Positions 12,301 to 27,300 of a DNA stretch of 64,000 nucleotides are shown here, piece after piece; position 1 is the first letter of the stretch, and every line of letters begins with the position of its first letter. A model generated the notes under the pieces. It had not been told where the DNA came from. It saw only the letters and a list, made by a program, of their open reading frames with translations, and did not search any database. Source of the stretch: Litoditis marina (Eukaryota > Nematoda > Chromadorea > Rhabditida > Rhabditidae); contig OZ038439.1 in assembly GCA_964036275.1 (NCBI GenBank), positions 17,902,330-17,966,329 of the forward strand. The letters are read 5' to 3'. The position numbers and the translations under genes were made by a program.

Positions 12301-15300
12301 TCAGAGCTCTATATGCATTGTTCAACCAGTTCGGAATATCACTTTTTTGTGTTTACCTTGTGTCTGTGCGGGTGGCGGGATGCCACGTGAGACCAGCTCG
12401 TGGAACGTGGGAGCGTGAGATAGATTGAGACCCTTTTTCAGGAGGTTCCCATGCTTTTCCAACATCAGTCGAGTGTCGTCCTCCGCAATACAAAGATGCG
12501 ACAGCGAGGAGGGGTCGTTCGGCAGCTGGAAATTCGTGTTTTTACTCTAATATGAAGTTTTTTGTTTGTTTTAACTCCAAAACTTGTTTTACATCTTGAG
12601 GAATCAGATAATGCAGTATTCTCTTGTACTGAACAGTAAACTGAAAGAGTTTTTCGAGAGTGACATTCTAAAAGAGGTTTTCCACTGTTAACAATCGTTC
12701 TTCTTTGACGGTCTAATCCGCCAACAAATCAATGATTTGTTATCCTCGGTCCCGCAGCTTTCTCGAACATAACCTCTTTCATAAGTGTACAAGATATAAG
12801 TTGAATAATCCAGTATTGAATTGTATCAATGGGAATGGATATCAATAAACTGACGTGTTTTCAGAAAACGACTGAGCTTCACTAGTTTTCACCTATTTAA
12901 AGGATGTTTTCGTGTTACTACAGTACCTGGGTGAGAATTCGACATGCGCTGGCAGACAGCCAGGCCAGTTCCTGTTCCAGTCTCAGCCGACTGTCGCTGA
13001 CGGCAGCGGGGTAGCCGGTGATGGTACAATGGAAGCCGTACATCTATAAAACACATTGGTATGATTATCATGCGAATTGTTCATCTCGATTATCGGAATT
13101 GATAAACCATGGCAGTTTAGGGCTTGACTACTATAACTATCAATAATCAAAATTATACATTCACCAAGCTTACTAAGTTGGGATATGTTTATCACAATGA
13201 TCGATAAAAAGTATTTTAAATCCACCTTTTAACTTACTGAGGTTTATCGATCTATCCGAAAGACTTTGTTTTTAGCACCTTTTTGTTTTCAAACGTTGAG
13301 AGAACAACTGACCTGTTCAGGATTGATTCCTTCAACCTCCGCATTTGTTTCCAATACGAACCAAAGAGAGTTGCCGGGAACCAAAATAGGAGACTTTGGC
13401 CAGTCGCGTCGACCGAAATACCTGAAGCACAAAATAATGTGGCTATGTTTCGAAAGGTTCAAGAACAACTTCAAAATTTCCATGGAAAGCTTCCTAGTCG
13501 AATTGGGGAACATGATGCTTTAAGTTCCAATGTAAAAGTGTTGTGATTCAATATGAAACTTATACGTATTCTCCACAAATTCGATGAATGACAACTATGC
13601 CATTGTACCTTCCGACGGGTGTGTAGCAGTCTCTTTGTATTCCCAAGTATATCCAGAGTTGATCGTCAGCCTGAGCCGTCTCGCACATGGCCGAGAACTG
13701 AATACACATGAAATCCACGGAGCTGTCGAACCCGACCACCTGGAACATACGAACATGTTCTTCGTTCATTTATTATGTATTGGATTTATTCATTCACGTT
13801 TGTATACAAAACAACGACCCCCATAAACACAAAGAAATGATTTTCATTCATTCATTGTTCATTCTATGTAGTTGTTTGTCTTATTTTTGTATACAGAATG
13901 AACCAGTGCGACCGATTCTTCTCCGAGTGGACCTTGTTTATTAACTCTTCAGGTGTTATTTCCATTTTAAACAAACCAACGAGTTCACGGATTTGTCTAT
14001 GTACAAAATTGAATTTTACCGTGAGTCTAAACAGTATCAAAACACGAAATTTATTTCCAGGACGTGTTGCTCGTAAAGTCCCAGATCGAGATAGTTGCTT
14101 TGATGTTAAAGGACTGACCATTGAGTGTACGGTATTTGTCTTGTATGGATGGGGGCTCTCGACCACAACCTGAGCCGACTTTGGGTCGCAAATTTCCGAG
14201 TTTCGATCGAAAGATTCGCTGAGGGTACTCGCTTTCATGGCGCCATTCACACTGGACACCATTGGTATCAGTTGCTCCAGGATTGAGATTATCTGGAATA
14301 TATGAACAATCTAGACTTCTCTAGAAGTATATAGTAGTTTAGTTCCGCCTTTTCTATTTCTCATTGATTTATCTATCATTTATCAAAACAAGAAGGACAT
14401 AAACACGGGTTACTCTGGAATAATGAGGTTTTGGCACATAGTAATATCGTAAATTGAGTCCTCGGTGTAAGTACTTGTTTCTATAACTTTTCTGCAACAA
14501 CTTGTTCGAGAGTGATATAAGAATCAAAATGATGATAAGAGTGACGTGTGTATTTCTAACCTCAATGGTTCTATTTGGATTTCGTTCCATGAAGACAAGC
14601 ACATGACTGGATATTCTAGACATTAATGATCTGCAATAAAACAAATAACATTTGAATCTGATCCTCCTACTTTATTGTAGCTAGTTCAAAAAACTCGGCT
14701 GTAAAAGCGTAACATGACTCATTTTTAAACTTTCTATTGAACGTGAACAAAAGTGAACTACGTTATACAACTTTTCGAATAAAGGATTTGCTCTTTCCAA
14801 AGTAACCGTATACGGCGTATGTCGCTCTATCCTGCTGTTTCAGTAGTTTGATCCCGTTGCCTCAAATTTCGAGAACGAAGAGATTTGTGAAAGACCTATT
14901 TTCGAGATTAAACTACAAAGAGGATTTGGTCCCTCCCAATTACATTCTTTAAAGTATTCTCACCGTGAGCCACCAGATAGCTGTCCACTAGCCAGATTCG
15001 ATCCCACTGCATTCGCTAACAGACGGATCAACAGCAAGAACGACTTGTGTAACTGAAATCGATTGTGGGTTGTTTAAAGTTGTAGTTTGATTTGCAAGTT
15101 AAGACAAGGGTTAAAATGAAAGGTTATCAGAGCAAACAAAATATTGTTACAGTCTTTTTGCTCTGCTCAGAGTAATACTTGAGTTTTCAGCTATCCTGTA
15201 TATGAAATCATGTATGTCTGATTATTCTCATTCCTTTCGCACTTTTTCTTGAATCAACGTTTACTTACTGTTTCTGGCAGTCATAATATTTGTACTGCCG

Positions 15301-18300
15301 GTTAACTTGTTTGGACGGAATCAAAAAAAAAACACAATGCTCTTTATCGAAGCATCATTTACTATATGTATTTTCAGTTTCTCGGAATACCCTTTTCACG
15401 TTTTGTCTGTGTTTCTCTTTACCTCCTCTTTCTCCATGTCGGTGTGCTGTTCCTTCTTCGTTTGTATGGAGTACACCACAAATGGAATCTGGCCTCTCTG
15501 TAGTGTGGTGCCGTTCTCGCTCAAACTACAAGAATTGAAATAGAGGCGAGATCCATTGGACAACCGCACGTGAGCTACTCCTCCTATAATAATTTCAAGA
15601 TCAATAAATAGACGACAACAGATTTGGGATAAAGACATGGAGAATATCAAATCATCATGAACAATAACTCAATAAAACTGTTTCTTCTACCGTGCCTCCA
15701 ATCCTCCCTGTAGCTGAGCACAGTTAGATGTGAAGATCAAGGTTAGTTCAAATAATTAACCGATGTCTTTTTTGGTTGCATACGTTGAGAATAGTCTAAG
15801 TAGTTTGCAGCGTACGCTAAAAGTCTCAAATCACACATCAGATACAAAAGTAATGGCGCAGTCTTTTTACTAGGCTCAGTTCCTGATGTCTCGGTCGAAT
15901 CAAACCAACCTTCTCCACAATAGGTTCTAGTTCCGTTCTCATTGGTCCACAGTTTGACCGCGTACGTTCTGCCGCTCATCAGGGGCAGTTCGGTCGGGAG
16001 TCTAACCACGCCCACATCCGAGGAGGCGGAGCAGGTGATATCGGCAGATGACGTCATTATCGATTCCCACTGTTCCACGCCATCCGAGCATAGACGGTAG
16101 ATCTAAATGAGTACGTTCTGGAGTTTAGGGGGATTTTCAGTGAAGCACCGGAATCATGAAACTAACTGCAATTAAGGAAGGAGGGAAATTTCATGACTGA
16201 GCAATTTTTTAGCACATACAGGATGATTTTACAATATCTAAACGTGTGCCAAACAATCGATGCCACACTGAACGGATTATTGATGTTCATTCTACTTTCG
16301 TTCTAGAATAATATATAATAACGCTGTTCTCAGCTGTATCCTAGCGAGTATCAAATACACTTTTCCTATACATTCGCAAGCTGAATACGTTGCTGTTACA
16401 ACTTTAGTATGCTTGAGTTTTCCTTGCATATTTTTCTGAACATCTTCCAACAAGTCACCATACAATCAATTTACGACAACCTTTTCGCTAGAATTTATTT
16501 TCGGGTAGTCTTCTCCTAAACTTCTACCAACCTCGCAATTCCAGGTGCTCTTGGCGTCCGGTTCTGTCTGGAGATAGACGCCGATCCCATGGATGATGAC
16601 GTTATCCCCATCTACCCGGAGGGAGATGGCATCCGCCGAGTGGTCACTCATCTCCCATGCCGAGATGGACGAACGGCGACGGAATCTGAAAGAAACATAA
16701 CTCAGCGAATTTCAGTAAGCTTTTTGAATGTAGTGAAGTGCCTGTTTGTTGCTCAGACAATGCAATTAGTAAAGTTTGAATCAATTCGTAGGGGTTACAT
16801 CCAGAAGGCACTGATATTATCTATCTGAAAAGATCATTTTTCCTCTTGCACAGATGGTAAATAGATCTTTAACATTTGAACATGTGCGTTTTCCGTTTTC
16901 TCATCTGGAGTAAGTAGAACAGGTCACTTATCAAACGGACACAATGATTATCAACAGCACTACGAGCGAAAACTAGCAAATCGCAAGGTTGGATAGAAGA
17001 TGAACTGACACAGTAAAAGGTTAGCTGGAGTTGAAACGCAGGGTTGGTTGGAGTAGAAAAGACTGATAATGTGGAATTTCTAATCAGGGTTGGGAGATCT
17101 TTGCGTTCTGTTACTATACTCCTTGTAAGTATTGTATGTTTTGTATGTATTTTGTACCTGGCGGGTGACTGTTGCAGAGTGGGTCCGAGGGTGTCATGTA
17201 GATCGGGTATTGACAGCTCCTCCGAAATCTTCACAACTATCTCCTGGGCCGTGACAGCCACATCATACTTGCCAGACTGGAAAGCATTCTCCTGTTAGTC
17301 CTAGTCAGCGTGAAGTACCCAATCAGAGAATAGCGTAATCCAACGAATGGTCAACGTATAGCGTATAGGAAGCTGAGTTATGTTATTGAACATGATTTCT
17401 CGTTTGAAAAAGAAGCATTTTCTCACTTTGTACCCCTCTTACATACTTTTTCTACGATTCTTAAATGTTTTTGTCTGTTTGAAGTACCTGGCTGTGAAAA
17501 CGCTGGCAGCTTAAAATACCGGAGAAGATGCAGGCTTAAATACTGGTGTAGATTTAGCATGCATCTCCTTATGAATTTCAAACCGTACAGGCGACATCTG
17601 GCTGACCCGGTATTTCAAGTTGCAACGGTTTTTCAGAGGGGCTTTGAAAGCAAATTTTCATGAATGACGCAACTAGGTTTGATGTTTTTGCGTTTCAGCT
17701 CACCGAGAAGGGAAGGAAGCATTTCTCGTAGAGAAATCGAAGAATGTTCGAGAATGACGTCATTGTTTTCACTTTGTCCTCATCTATTTTGGGGAAGGAC
17801 TTGGCGAGTAGGTTGGAGAGTCGGGGGTACTCTGTATTGTCGCGACAATGTAGGAATAGATCCAACAACTGAAAATGAACACTTAGAAAAAAAGAAAATT
17901 CAATACTGAAGTATACAAGTTTTTCGTGCACACTTTGCTCAAAACCTGATCAAAAAAGTACAAATCATAATCAAATTAAAGAGTACGGCAAAACGATAAT
18001 TTGTTGTTCATTGTTCACAACGTTTGTATTTGAGAGTTCGGTTGAGATAACCATTTCAGAGTTGCTATTCCTACTTTTGTAATAGTTTATTTAGTAATCA
18101 TTCGGGATACCTTGTTTTTCTTGGCAATACACCCCAATATGGCGGCCGTCCTGACTTCTCCAACATTGTTGATCATAATGTCCGTGAGATGAAGGGACAC
18201 CAGAGAGTGGGAGGGAAGGAAAATGTGAGACAGTGAGAGAAAGAGGCGAATCCCCTCTGACAACACATGACGGTGGCAGTAAGTCTGTAATGAGAGGGTA

Positions 18301-21300
18301 TGTTACGGTTCATTCTGTGACACGATCGTTCAGGTCAAAATGGTTGCTTTTGGTTGGTGGTGTTTTTTCTGAATTACTTGTGGTTTCCATCCTTTTCCCT
18401 GTTAATAAGTCGAAAAGCTATCTCTCGTGATAGTTTCTAGACAACTACAAAAGTATTGCTTGGTTCTGCTGAATCTGGAGTTTGCTCTCCGTTTCTTTTA
18501 GTTGTGCTGTGTTAACAACTAGTACTTTTTCTCCGCTCTGTATTTTTCCTATTCTCTGATGAGCGGCTGCTACATTTTTTGAACTTAATTGAATATTCCT
18601 GATACCAGACTACTGACCTCGTCAACGAGGACACTGTTGGCGGTGTGAAACAGTCTCAGCAGGGAATCGTGCAGTTGTGAGACGAGTTGCGCGTATTCCA
18701 ACGAAGGCTCCTCGGAAAAGTCCAACGGGTACACCAGGAGAACGTAGCGGCTAAACGAGGAATTATTGAAAAACCATTTAAGACTCGGAAACAAAGTTGT
18801 ACAATTAGCTTTTTATTCTCATATCATACAGCAAAGTGTATATTTCCCATTTAAAAACTATAACAGTTGTATTCTGTATTGTCACATTTTATCGACGTGT
18901 TAACAACATCTATATTTGATTAGTTTCCAACTCCATGTCAAACTAACTGATTTTTACTTACCCCAGCATTCGTAGTGCTAATGAAGCTACAGTAGCCGCC
19001 TTCTCCGTCTCCCAAATAAGCTCCTCCCCCTCCTGTGATTGGTCGAATATTTGAGCCAATGACCAGTCGAGAATTGCCAGAAGAGATGAGACCACAGACG
19101 GTGATACGGTATCCAGAGAAGATGCAGAGAAAAGCGGACACACGGAACTAAAAACACGAATCTCTGATTTCAAACTGGAACTTGGTTTGTAGGAGTTCAC
19201 GATGATTCGAGCTTGCTCTGTTGTGTTTGTACTTTGACTCGTGACTTGACAAATACCTACTGGCACCTGTTCCGATGAATCGCGTCTTAATTCAGCAATC
19301 TTACGTTTATGGAGAATACGGAGGTTAGTTCCATTTCCTTTTTCGGTAAGATAAATTTGTCGTTTCGAAAAACACTTTTTGTCCGTCTGAAGTTACTCGT
19401 ACTTTTCCTTAATTGTTCAATAGTAAAATTATATAACTCACAGTTCATTGTGATGAGTGATGTTGGCTGGTTCATCCATACTTTGCTGTTCTATCTGAAA
19501 AGTTTGAAATTGTGGAAAAACGTCCAACTACAAAGAAGTGGTTATTTCCTTACATGTATGGCTTTTCTAATGGAAATATATTGTGGGCGGAGCCTATGGC
19601 GCGGCTGGATACTCATGATGTTTCGTACCTGATAGTACAGCTCGGGCAGCTGTCCCACTGTCACATCCGTTCCGTTGTTGGAAACCATGGAATTCCGGAA
19701 CGTGAAGATGACGTCATCACTTTCTACAGTACCCTTGCCATTTGCACCACAGTCAGACGATGGGCCACTGGAATTTGCGTGAATGATAACAAATGTACTT
19801 TGATCCGAAAAAAATCTTTACATGTAGTTGATATAGATAAGGTAGCGAAAGCGAGAGCTTTGTTGAATGTTCTGATTCTGCTAAAATGAAGCAACTAAAC
19901 ACAAAAGAACGAAAAAGTACGAATGCAGTTTGGATATGTTTTGTACTTGAGAAACTCTAGATTTGGGAGCTTTCATGTGTACAGTTTTGAAATTGTGTAC
20001 AAGTGTATATTTCGGAGATTTCATTCATTTGGACAGAGAATTGAGGCTCACTGTCTCATGGTCTAGACTGGAGTTTTGATGAAGTGTGGATTTAGTTTCT
20101 TGGTATACTTGGTTTCAGCAAACTGTCATTGTTTACAGAAACCTTTCAACCACTCCAATTCCTGTTTGCGAACCAGATAATATGCTTACAAGACGTTGAA
20201 ATTGAAAAATATCGTTTTAAAACTTTTCGGAAACAATGATACGTCAAAATTCAAACTGGAGGATTCAAATTCATACTGTTTAGAATATTTCCTAGAGTTG
20301 CACATCGATGGAGCAAAAAAACATTCATAAACACAGCCGAATGCCCTGCTCTAGAACCATATGAGCGGCAAAACAAAAACTCTCTGAACCTTCGGGCTCT
20401 GTAAATGCCACTAAGGCTCAACGAACCTGATCTTGGCGCTGACCACATGCCACTGCTTGGCCCGAATGACCTGTGGCTGTGCCAGCATGAGGGCCGCCGT
20501 CTCCCGCGGACCGCAGTCGAATAGGGTCTCGTCCGTCTCGGTCAGGTGCTCCACGTACATCTCATCCACCTCCTCCCCGAGAAGACGGAACAACTTCAAC
20601 CTGATATGATAAACAATAATAACAATAAAGTTAATAATCAACAATAAATAATTACAATATCCAAACGATCTGCGTTGGATGTCAGTTGTTTGTTTTCTGT
20701 TCTACGCTAGGAAAGAAAGATGAGTAGTTGTCTGAGTCTTGCTCTCATGTGAATCAGTTCCGAACAAATTCCAAGTTCTAGGTTCAAGATAAATATGCTG
20801 TTTCTCTAAAAGTTTCAAGTTTCAAAACGAATTTGATAGAATATGTCACACCTACTAGTGAACTGAGATTCGCTTACTTGATGAGAAAGAAAAAAATGTG
20901 AGACACGCTTTTGATTTATCTGATAAGCTATTGGCTTGTAAAAGCATTGTAAAAACCACAGGAAACGTCGAAATATCTCTTTTCGCTTTCCCAGGAGTTT
21001 CTACAGTGTAGATTAATTTGTTCACCATAAGTTCACTGTGACAAATTCTTAAGTAATCTTTTCAAATTTTTTTCATTAGCAATGTGCTCATTTGAGGAAT
21101 GAATGTGTCTCTTTGAACCCACTTGGCAATGTATTCTCCCCTGCCCCCGTATAGTCCTACTCCGAGTAGTTTGATGTCCTTGTTGGTCATGAACTGTATT
21201 GCTTCGATGGAATGGGCCGAGTACCCCCATCCTCCCCCAGTACCCTCGAACCGCTTCACAACGCAATATCCATCGGAACTAGTCAGTTCGGCAGAGGATG

Positions 21301-24300
21301 AGGCAGATATGTACGTCTGCAAAGTATATAAATAATTAACAATAACTAACATTTTTTCGGCTTGTTTTCTCATGTGGACTGCACCCAAAACGTGCTCCTG
21401 TATAAAAATTCGCCAGAGGCTAACTATTGTTTCTTTGTTAAAACATAGGAAAAGAGTGTACTGCCTGAGCGTGTGGTATTAGTTTTAGCGTGAATTTCTT
21501 CTGGGTGTACTGTTCAAAACAGAACTAGGTCTGCTTTCATTCTTTTGACGTCTTCATAATGGTCATTCCATTGCTAATTCAAGAATGTAAATCAGCGATA
21601 AGAAAGTAAGAACTTTCAATGTTTTCGGTCTGATCTATGACGAGCACGCTTGTGCTCAATTCTTCACTCATTCTGAAAACATGTCATTTATGGTCATGGA
21701 ATAGTGTTACTTTCACCGTCGATATTCAATTGTATCCTCAACAGAAAATAACTACCTTATCAGTCCAAAACGGGCTTTTGTAGATGGTTGAAACAGCATA
21801 GACAGAACTGAGTAGATGAAGTGCCAGCTGGTTGGAAGTCAACTGGGTCGGACCTTCCTGGGGCACCGCGAACTCCGGACAACGCATGAACGAAAGGTCT
21901 TCCAGTGGATCCGAAAAGTCCGGCTGGAAACGATCAAATAGTTTTGTTCTTTAAAACTGCAGATTTCATGTTAACCAACGCTTATGATTGTTTTCCGTGT
22001 ATTCCTACTACTTTTGTGTGGGTGTGTTTCATCAAGCAAAGACGAAACCGACATTTGAAAAGAGCGTTCGAAATTGTCGCTTTTCGGTCATGAACTTTGA
22101 AACAACAAAAACCAAATTGCCGAAAATTATATATTGCCAACCTGTTCAATGTAAAAATACACTTAAAAAGTATTCTAGTTCTTGTAACAGATCACGATTA
22201 CCTTTAAACCCATGCCTTGACTTTTCCAACTGTTCGTGTTCTATAACCTTTCCCCAAAAACATCTTAACTTTGGGATTGTATGCTAAATACGCAAAGGGT
22301 GATATGTTATTATCACGGTTTTCATAGCCTTGGCCTCGCCTAATAGCACAATTTGAAATCATTTATGTTGTATATATTCAATATATGTATTAATACCTCT
22401 TCTGGTGACTCCGTATATATAGTCTGGGCAACAACTCTCATCTCAGCGGCGTTGTAGGACCACATTGTGTCGAACATTGATTCTAGACACCAACTGAAAG
22501 GATATGTGCACAAATGAAGGATTATGTCAACTAGCTCTGTTATGTTTTGTAGCTAGGACGTTTTTTGCTGCCAACTCAGACAGCTAGACTGAGCAAACTT
22601 GGCTGAAAATAAGAACGCTGTGTAACGTAAATATCTCAAAGTAAATTTAACGATCTAGAGATTTCTCCATGAGAAAAAACAAATACTCTGTAGGTGTAGC
22701 AAACTTTTCCTTTCTCAACTTAGTGTCTTCATTTTTTATGTTTGTTACCTTCTGCTGTGTCATTGCGGAAAAGTTGGCTCTTCTCGAAGCAGGCATATAC
22801 GGTGTATCTCGTCCTAACCCGTTGTGTTTGGTCAATACAAACAAAGATGAACGGCGTGTTGCAAGATCAAACTACAACCCAGATTTGGTTTTTCCCTATA
22901 GTATACCTGGTGTACAGGCCGGCTGGTCCCAACTGATAATGGGAAAATGAATTGAGTTTCCGTCGAATCGCCACGTAATCCACTCCGATATGACGAGGGA
23001 AAATGAACAAGTCGTTCTGAAAACAGGTCGTTCCCAGTCGAAATTTGATTTTTTTTCTAATTTCCATTCACACTTGCCATTTCCTAACCAAAATACAACT
23101 TTTTATTGTTGCACGCGTTTCTCTTTTACAGTGTAACTAATGTTTTCAAGCAATTTAACTGAATGTTTAATGTAAAACCCGAGGAAATAGGGCATACACT
23201 AATTCATTTTCAAGGGATGCGAGTGTTGTAGTTATCGTATTTTATTCTGTAGTTGGCTCTTCTTAACTATTCAAAAGGACATGGTTTAAGAGTTCTCACT
23301 GCTCCAGAAACTACATTTATCTTCTAACTGTCTTGAAAATTCATGTGAAAGAAAGTATCATCGTTTGAATATCAGCCTAATTCCGCCAGACTCACCTTAC
23401 TGGCCACAATTTGTGCATCTATGACGTCATCATTAGTGATGAGTCCCTTGTGACTGTGGATGAGGGTCGTGTCTCCCACGGCGCCCACCCACGAAGCAAA
23501 CGACGGCTGGCCGGGCCCGAATCCGTCCACCCGCTCCGGAAAACAGTGCCACGCACCTTCACCCGGGGGTCTGGAAATTTATAGGGATTGACGAAATCGT
23601 ATTCTTATAGTTTCATTCTCATAGTCAACGAACTTCGATAGAAAAACAATGGAATCGAACTGAAAACACATCAAGCTAGGACAACATACTTCGTATAGAT
23701 TTGCTTTGAAAATAATGCACCATATTTGCATTATTAGTGTTATAAGACTCGCTTTAGGAAAGTAAAAACTGTGCATGCCTTTCAATCTTTTTGTGTTTGT
23801 AGTGTTGTTCCTTCGCGTTGGAGTAGAAATACGATTCTCCTGATGCCCGGGATCAGAATATAACACTCATTTGTTTACAGCAACTCTCTTCAGCAACTCT
23901 ATCGGCTATTTGCGAAGTTATCAGGTTTTTTTTCAGCACTCTGTTTCGAAATGGGAGCTCAGATACAAATTTTGAAAGAAAATATTCGAGTCAGTTAGAG
24001 ATAAATTCACCTAATGTAAGTTTTGTGTTTCATCGTCAGACTTTTAGGAAGAGCACATTTCTAGTATACCTTGCCAATTGTCCGTTTTTGTGAGCTCCAA
24101 AGGTGTATACTGCCCCATCGGCCGTACGAAGAACAGAATGATTGGAGCCAGCCGAGACTTGGACCACCTGTAGGCCAGCCGGGAGCACTACCTACAGAGA
24201 ACACTCTTTATCAAATATAATTTCAATGTTTCCTGGAACATTTCACCAACCTTATTTCTTTTCAATACACATCCTTCAATTATTTTAAATGTTTCATGGC

Positions 24301-27300
24301 ACAGTTCACTTACCTTAATAGTATATTCACAGTAAGCTCAAACAAGTTGTCGCACAACTTTATAAATAGACTATGGACTGCGAGTAAGGTAAAAAAGTAT
24401 TCCAATACTTTCGGTTGTATTGTTTAAACCAAACACGGAGTAGTAAGATTCCTTCTTGGATGTGGGGATGTGTATGGAAAATATTGAAAGTTCATGAATG
24501 TCAACGAAAGGTGAAATTATGGAGAGTGGATTCAAGAGCATACATGCTTAGGCTATGTTCTTCTATGTTTCTTATTTCCCCTTCGTACCTGAACGGGTTC
24601 GGTGCGCGACCGGGCATCCCCCGCCCCCAGTTGTCCGTGACAATTCGACCCGAAAGCGAAGACTCGTCGGTCGGCTGCCAACAGGATTGTGTGGAAATTG
24701 CCACAGGACACAGCGGCGATCTGAGATATAGGGATCATACTTCGTTGTATTCTGATCTCGATACATTTCTACGTTTCTTGATTTTTTTTTCCACGAAAGT
24801 CACGAGTGCAAACTGCAAAGGACAACATGAACCGTATTGTTCTGCTTTGGGAGTAGCAAACCCTATAAATTCAACATTCATAGAATACAGTACTGACAAG
24901 GGTTCGGGTATTGGCACCCATGGGTGTTTCTAGTTTCTGATGTGTTTCTATTTTGTTCGTCTGATAACCAGCATCAACTTGTGAGTGGAACAATGTGTTC
25001 ATGTCTAGCTGTCATAAACTGTTCTTGATTGTACAATCAAGATACTGTTTGAGATATACATCTTGACATCATGACTATATTCGACGAATGAGTCAAAAAG
25101 TAAGAAGAGTCAAAAAGGTGGTAATTGAAACGGGAATTTTCCCAGAGTTTTTCAAAGATAAATACCTTTACATCGTGACTAGACTTGACAAGAATGAGTC
25201 TGGCGGGCGGAAGGAATGTCCTTGACGGTGTGGTGGGGAGACCAGAAGAGGAGGAGGGGACCGCCCCCTCCCCGCACGGGCGGCACAGACCACAACGGAG
25301 ACATGCCGACTCGCCTGGACCACAGGAACAAGCACCTACAAAGAATATTGAATAACACATATGGAGTTGGAATTCGAAATCAAAGAAGGTTTACAATATT
25401 TGAATAGCGAAAGTAGATCAATTCATTTGAAAATTATCACTGGCAGCTATGGACTATGCATGTATGCAGATCAAAAACCAAATTACTCAATATTCAATAA
25501 CTATACTATCCATGTACAGATGACAGCAGTCCGATAACTAATAGCAGATCAACCGGTAATTGAGTTTACACCTCAACATTCGAAGATGCTCGAATCTTTA
25601 CGACAGAGAATCTACGAGTAAATTCAAATCAACTCAATAGATATTTCAGTCTAGATGCTACCAGGATTTTCATTCGCACATACTTGACGCATGAAAATAA
25701 ATTATTCAATAAAATCACACATTGTCATTTGAGAATGAAATGTTTCCGAACAAAAGACCAACCTCCTCTGGTGGGTCCAATTGGACAGGCAGCTCCTCTG
25801 GCAGAACACAACCCGCACTGGAGACAGATGGAGGCCACGTCCTGAAAGGACAAACTTAATGGAAGATATTCATAGGTAAATTTAGTTTGATAACGATTCA
25901 CGTTATACTTTACAAAATTCGAACGAAAATCGAAACTATGAAGCCACAAACAAAGCAATTCTGACCCAAAAGAACAGTATTGATCCGCTCTCCTCTCAGT
26001 AAACCCTAAAATGTAGCGAAAATTTACAATTTCGAATTTATTCTTTTCAAATAACTGCGTAGAACATTCATCTCATCTAAATTTTATGACTCAGCTTGAA
26101 ATAGATAGTATGTAATTGTAAAACCCATTCACGATGAAGTGAATAACGTATGAAGAGTCATAATTTTGTTCATTTCTCTATTCACCTTCACCCAGAGGTG
26201 TTCCGCGGGACTACATGCCACCACAGATCCCTTTCTCGATTTCTGGGGTGAGGGGGAGGAGGTCGGAGGATCCTGCAATGATGTTGGTTTTGCTATCCAC
26301 TTTTTTATTCGCATAGCTTGTTATACACGGAATAGGCGAATATTATCAGTATTGATAGATTAATTTGCGTAGTTATCATTTGATTTATGTAAAAGTTATT
26401 CAATTTTTTTTCTCATTTGTTTGCTACTTCTTACAGTCGGAGATGATGCTTTGGTTGCTTCGTTCTGCGTTCGATTAATTTTCCTACACTAATATAACCG
26501 GTTGTTTTGCACAAATGCTTCAGACAGAGAGCTGCAGTTTTTCTAGAGAGTTTATATCCAGTTGACCACTTGATAATATAGTGTTTGTCTCACATCCGAT
26601 CTTCCGCACTGGTTGAGGTTGTTCAGTCCCCAGGTGTAGAGATGACCGTGCCGCGACACGGCCACTGCGTGCGTCTTGCCCAGGGATACGGTCGCCTGCC
26701 ACAGGGAAATTACGAAATTAGAAACAGAAAATGCAACTTATGAACTATTGAGGTTGCAACGATCCGAGGTTGAGAAACTTGAAAAACTTTAAAAGAGCTT
26801 CAAATCGGGCTCAAATATAACGTGGTCGCTAAATACGATTTAAAAGAATTTGTTTTGAAAGAAAGAACACCATTGCAAACTAATATTCAATTAACGTTTT
26901 TTCTATCGATACAACTGAGTTGAAATGCTATAAATTCTCGAACGTAGTTTCTACTGTGTTTACTTTTTTGAGTGTAGATTTCCTCAAAGTGAAAAGTTTT
27001 GGAGTGTTCAAAATTGAGGTGACTGTACCATGTGAAACCCGTCGAGTCCTTGAACATGTCCTGATTCGGGGTGAACCCTCATTCCATGTCTTCCCAACAG
27101 ATAGACTCTGCCGTTGTCAGTCACGTATGCGAACGCCCCACCCGAACAACAAATCGATATCGCTTTCCGTCTGCAGAGATATTGATTATTTGGAATAACT
27201 TTGACTTGTAAAGTAGATATTTGAGATAGTTTTAGCAACTTCGATTTGTAAATTCTGAAACGTGACCGGCTATCAGTTTATCGCGTTGGAAAACCAGCAC

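Noticed and set aside
24415..24933. 172-residue open frame on plus
   Set aside because: It lies opposite MYCBP2 exon 20 and its flanking introns. The minus-strand frame has RCC1 homology, so this is a shadow.
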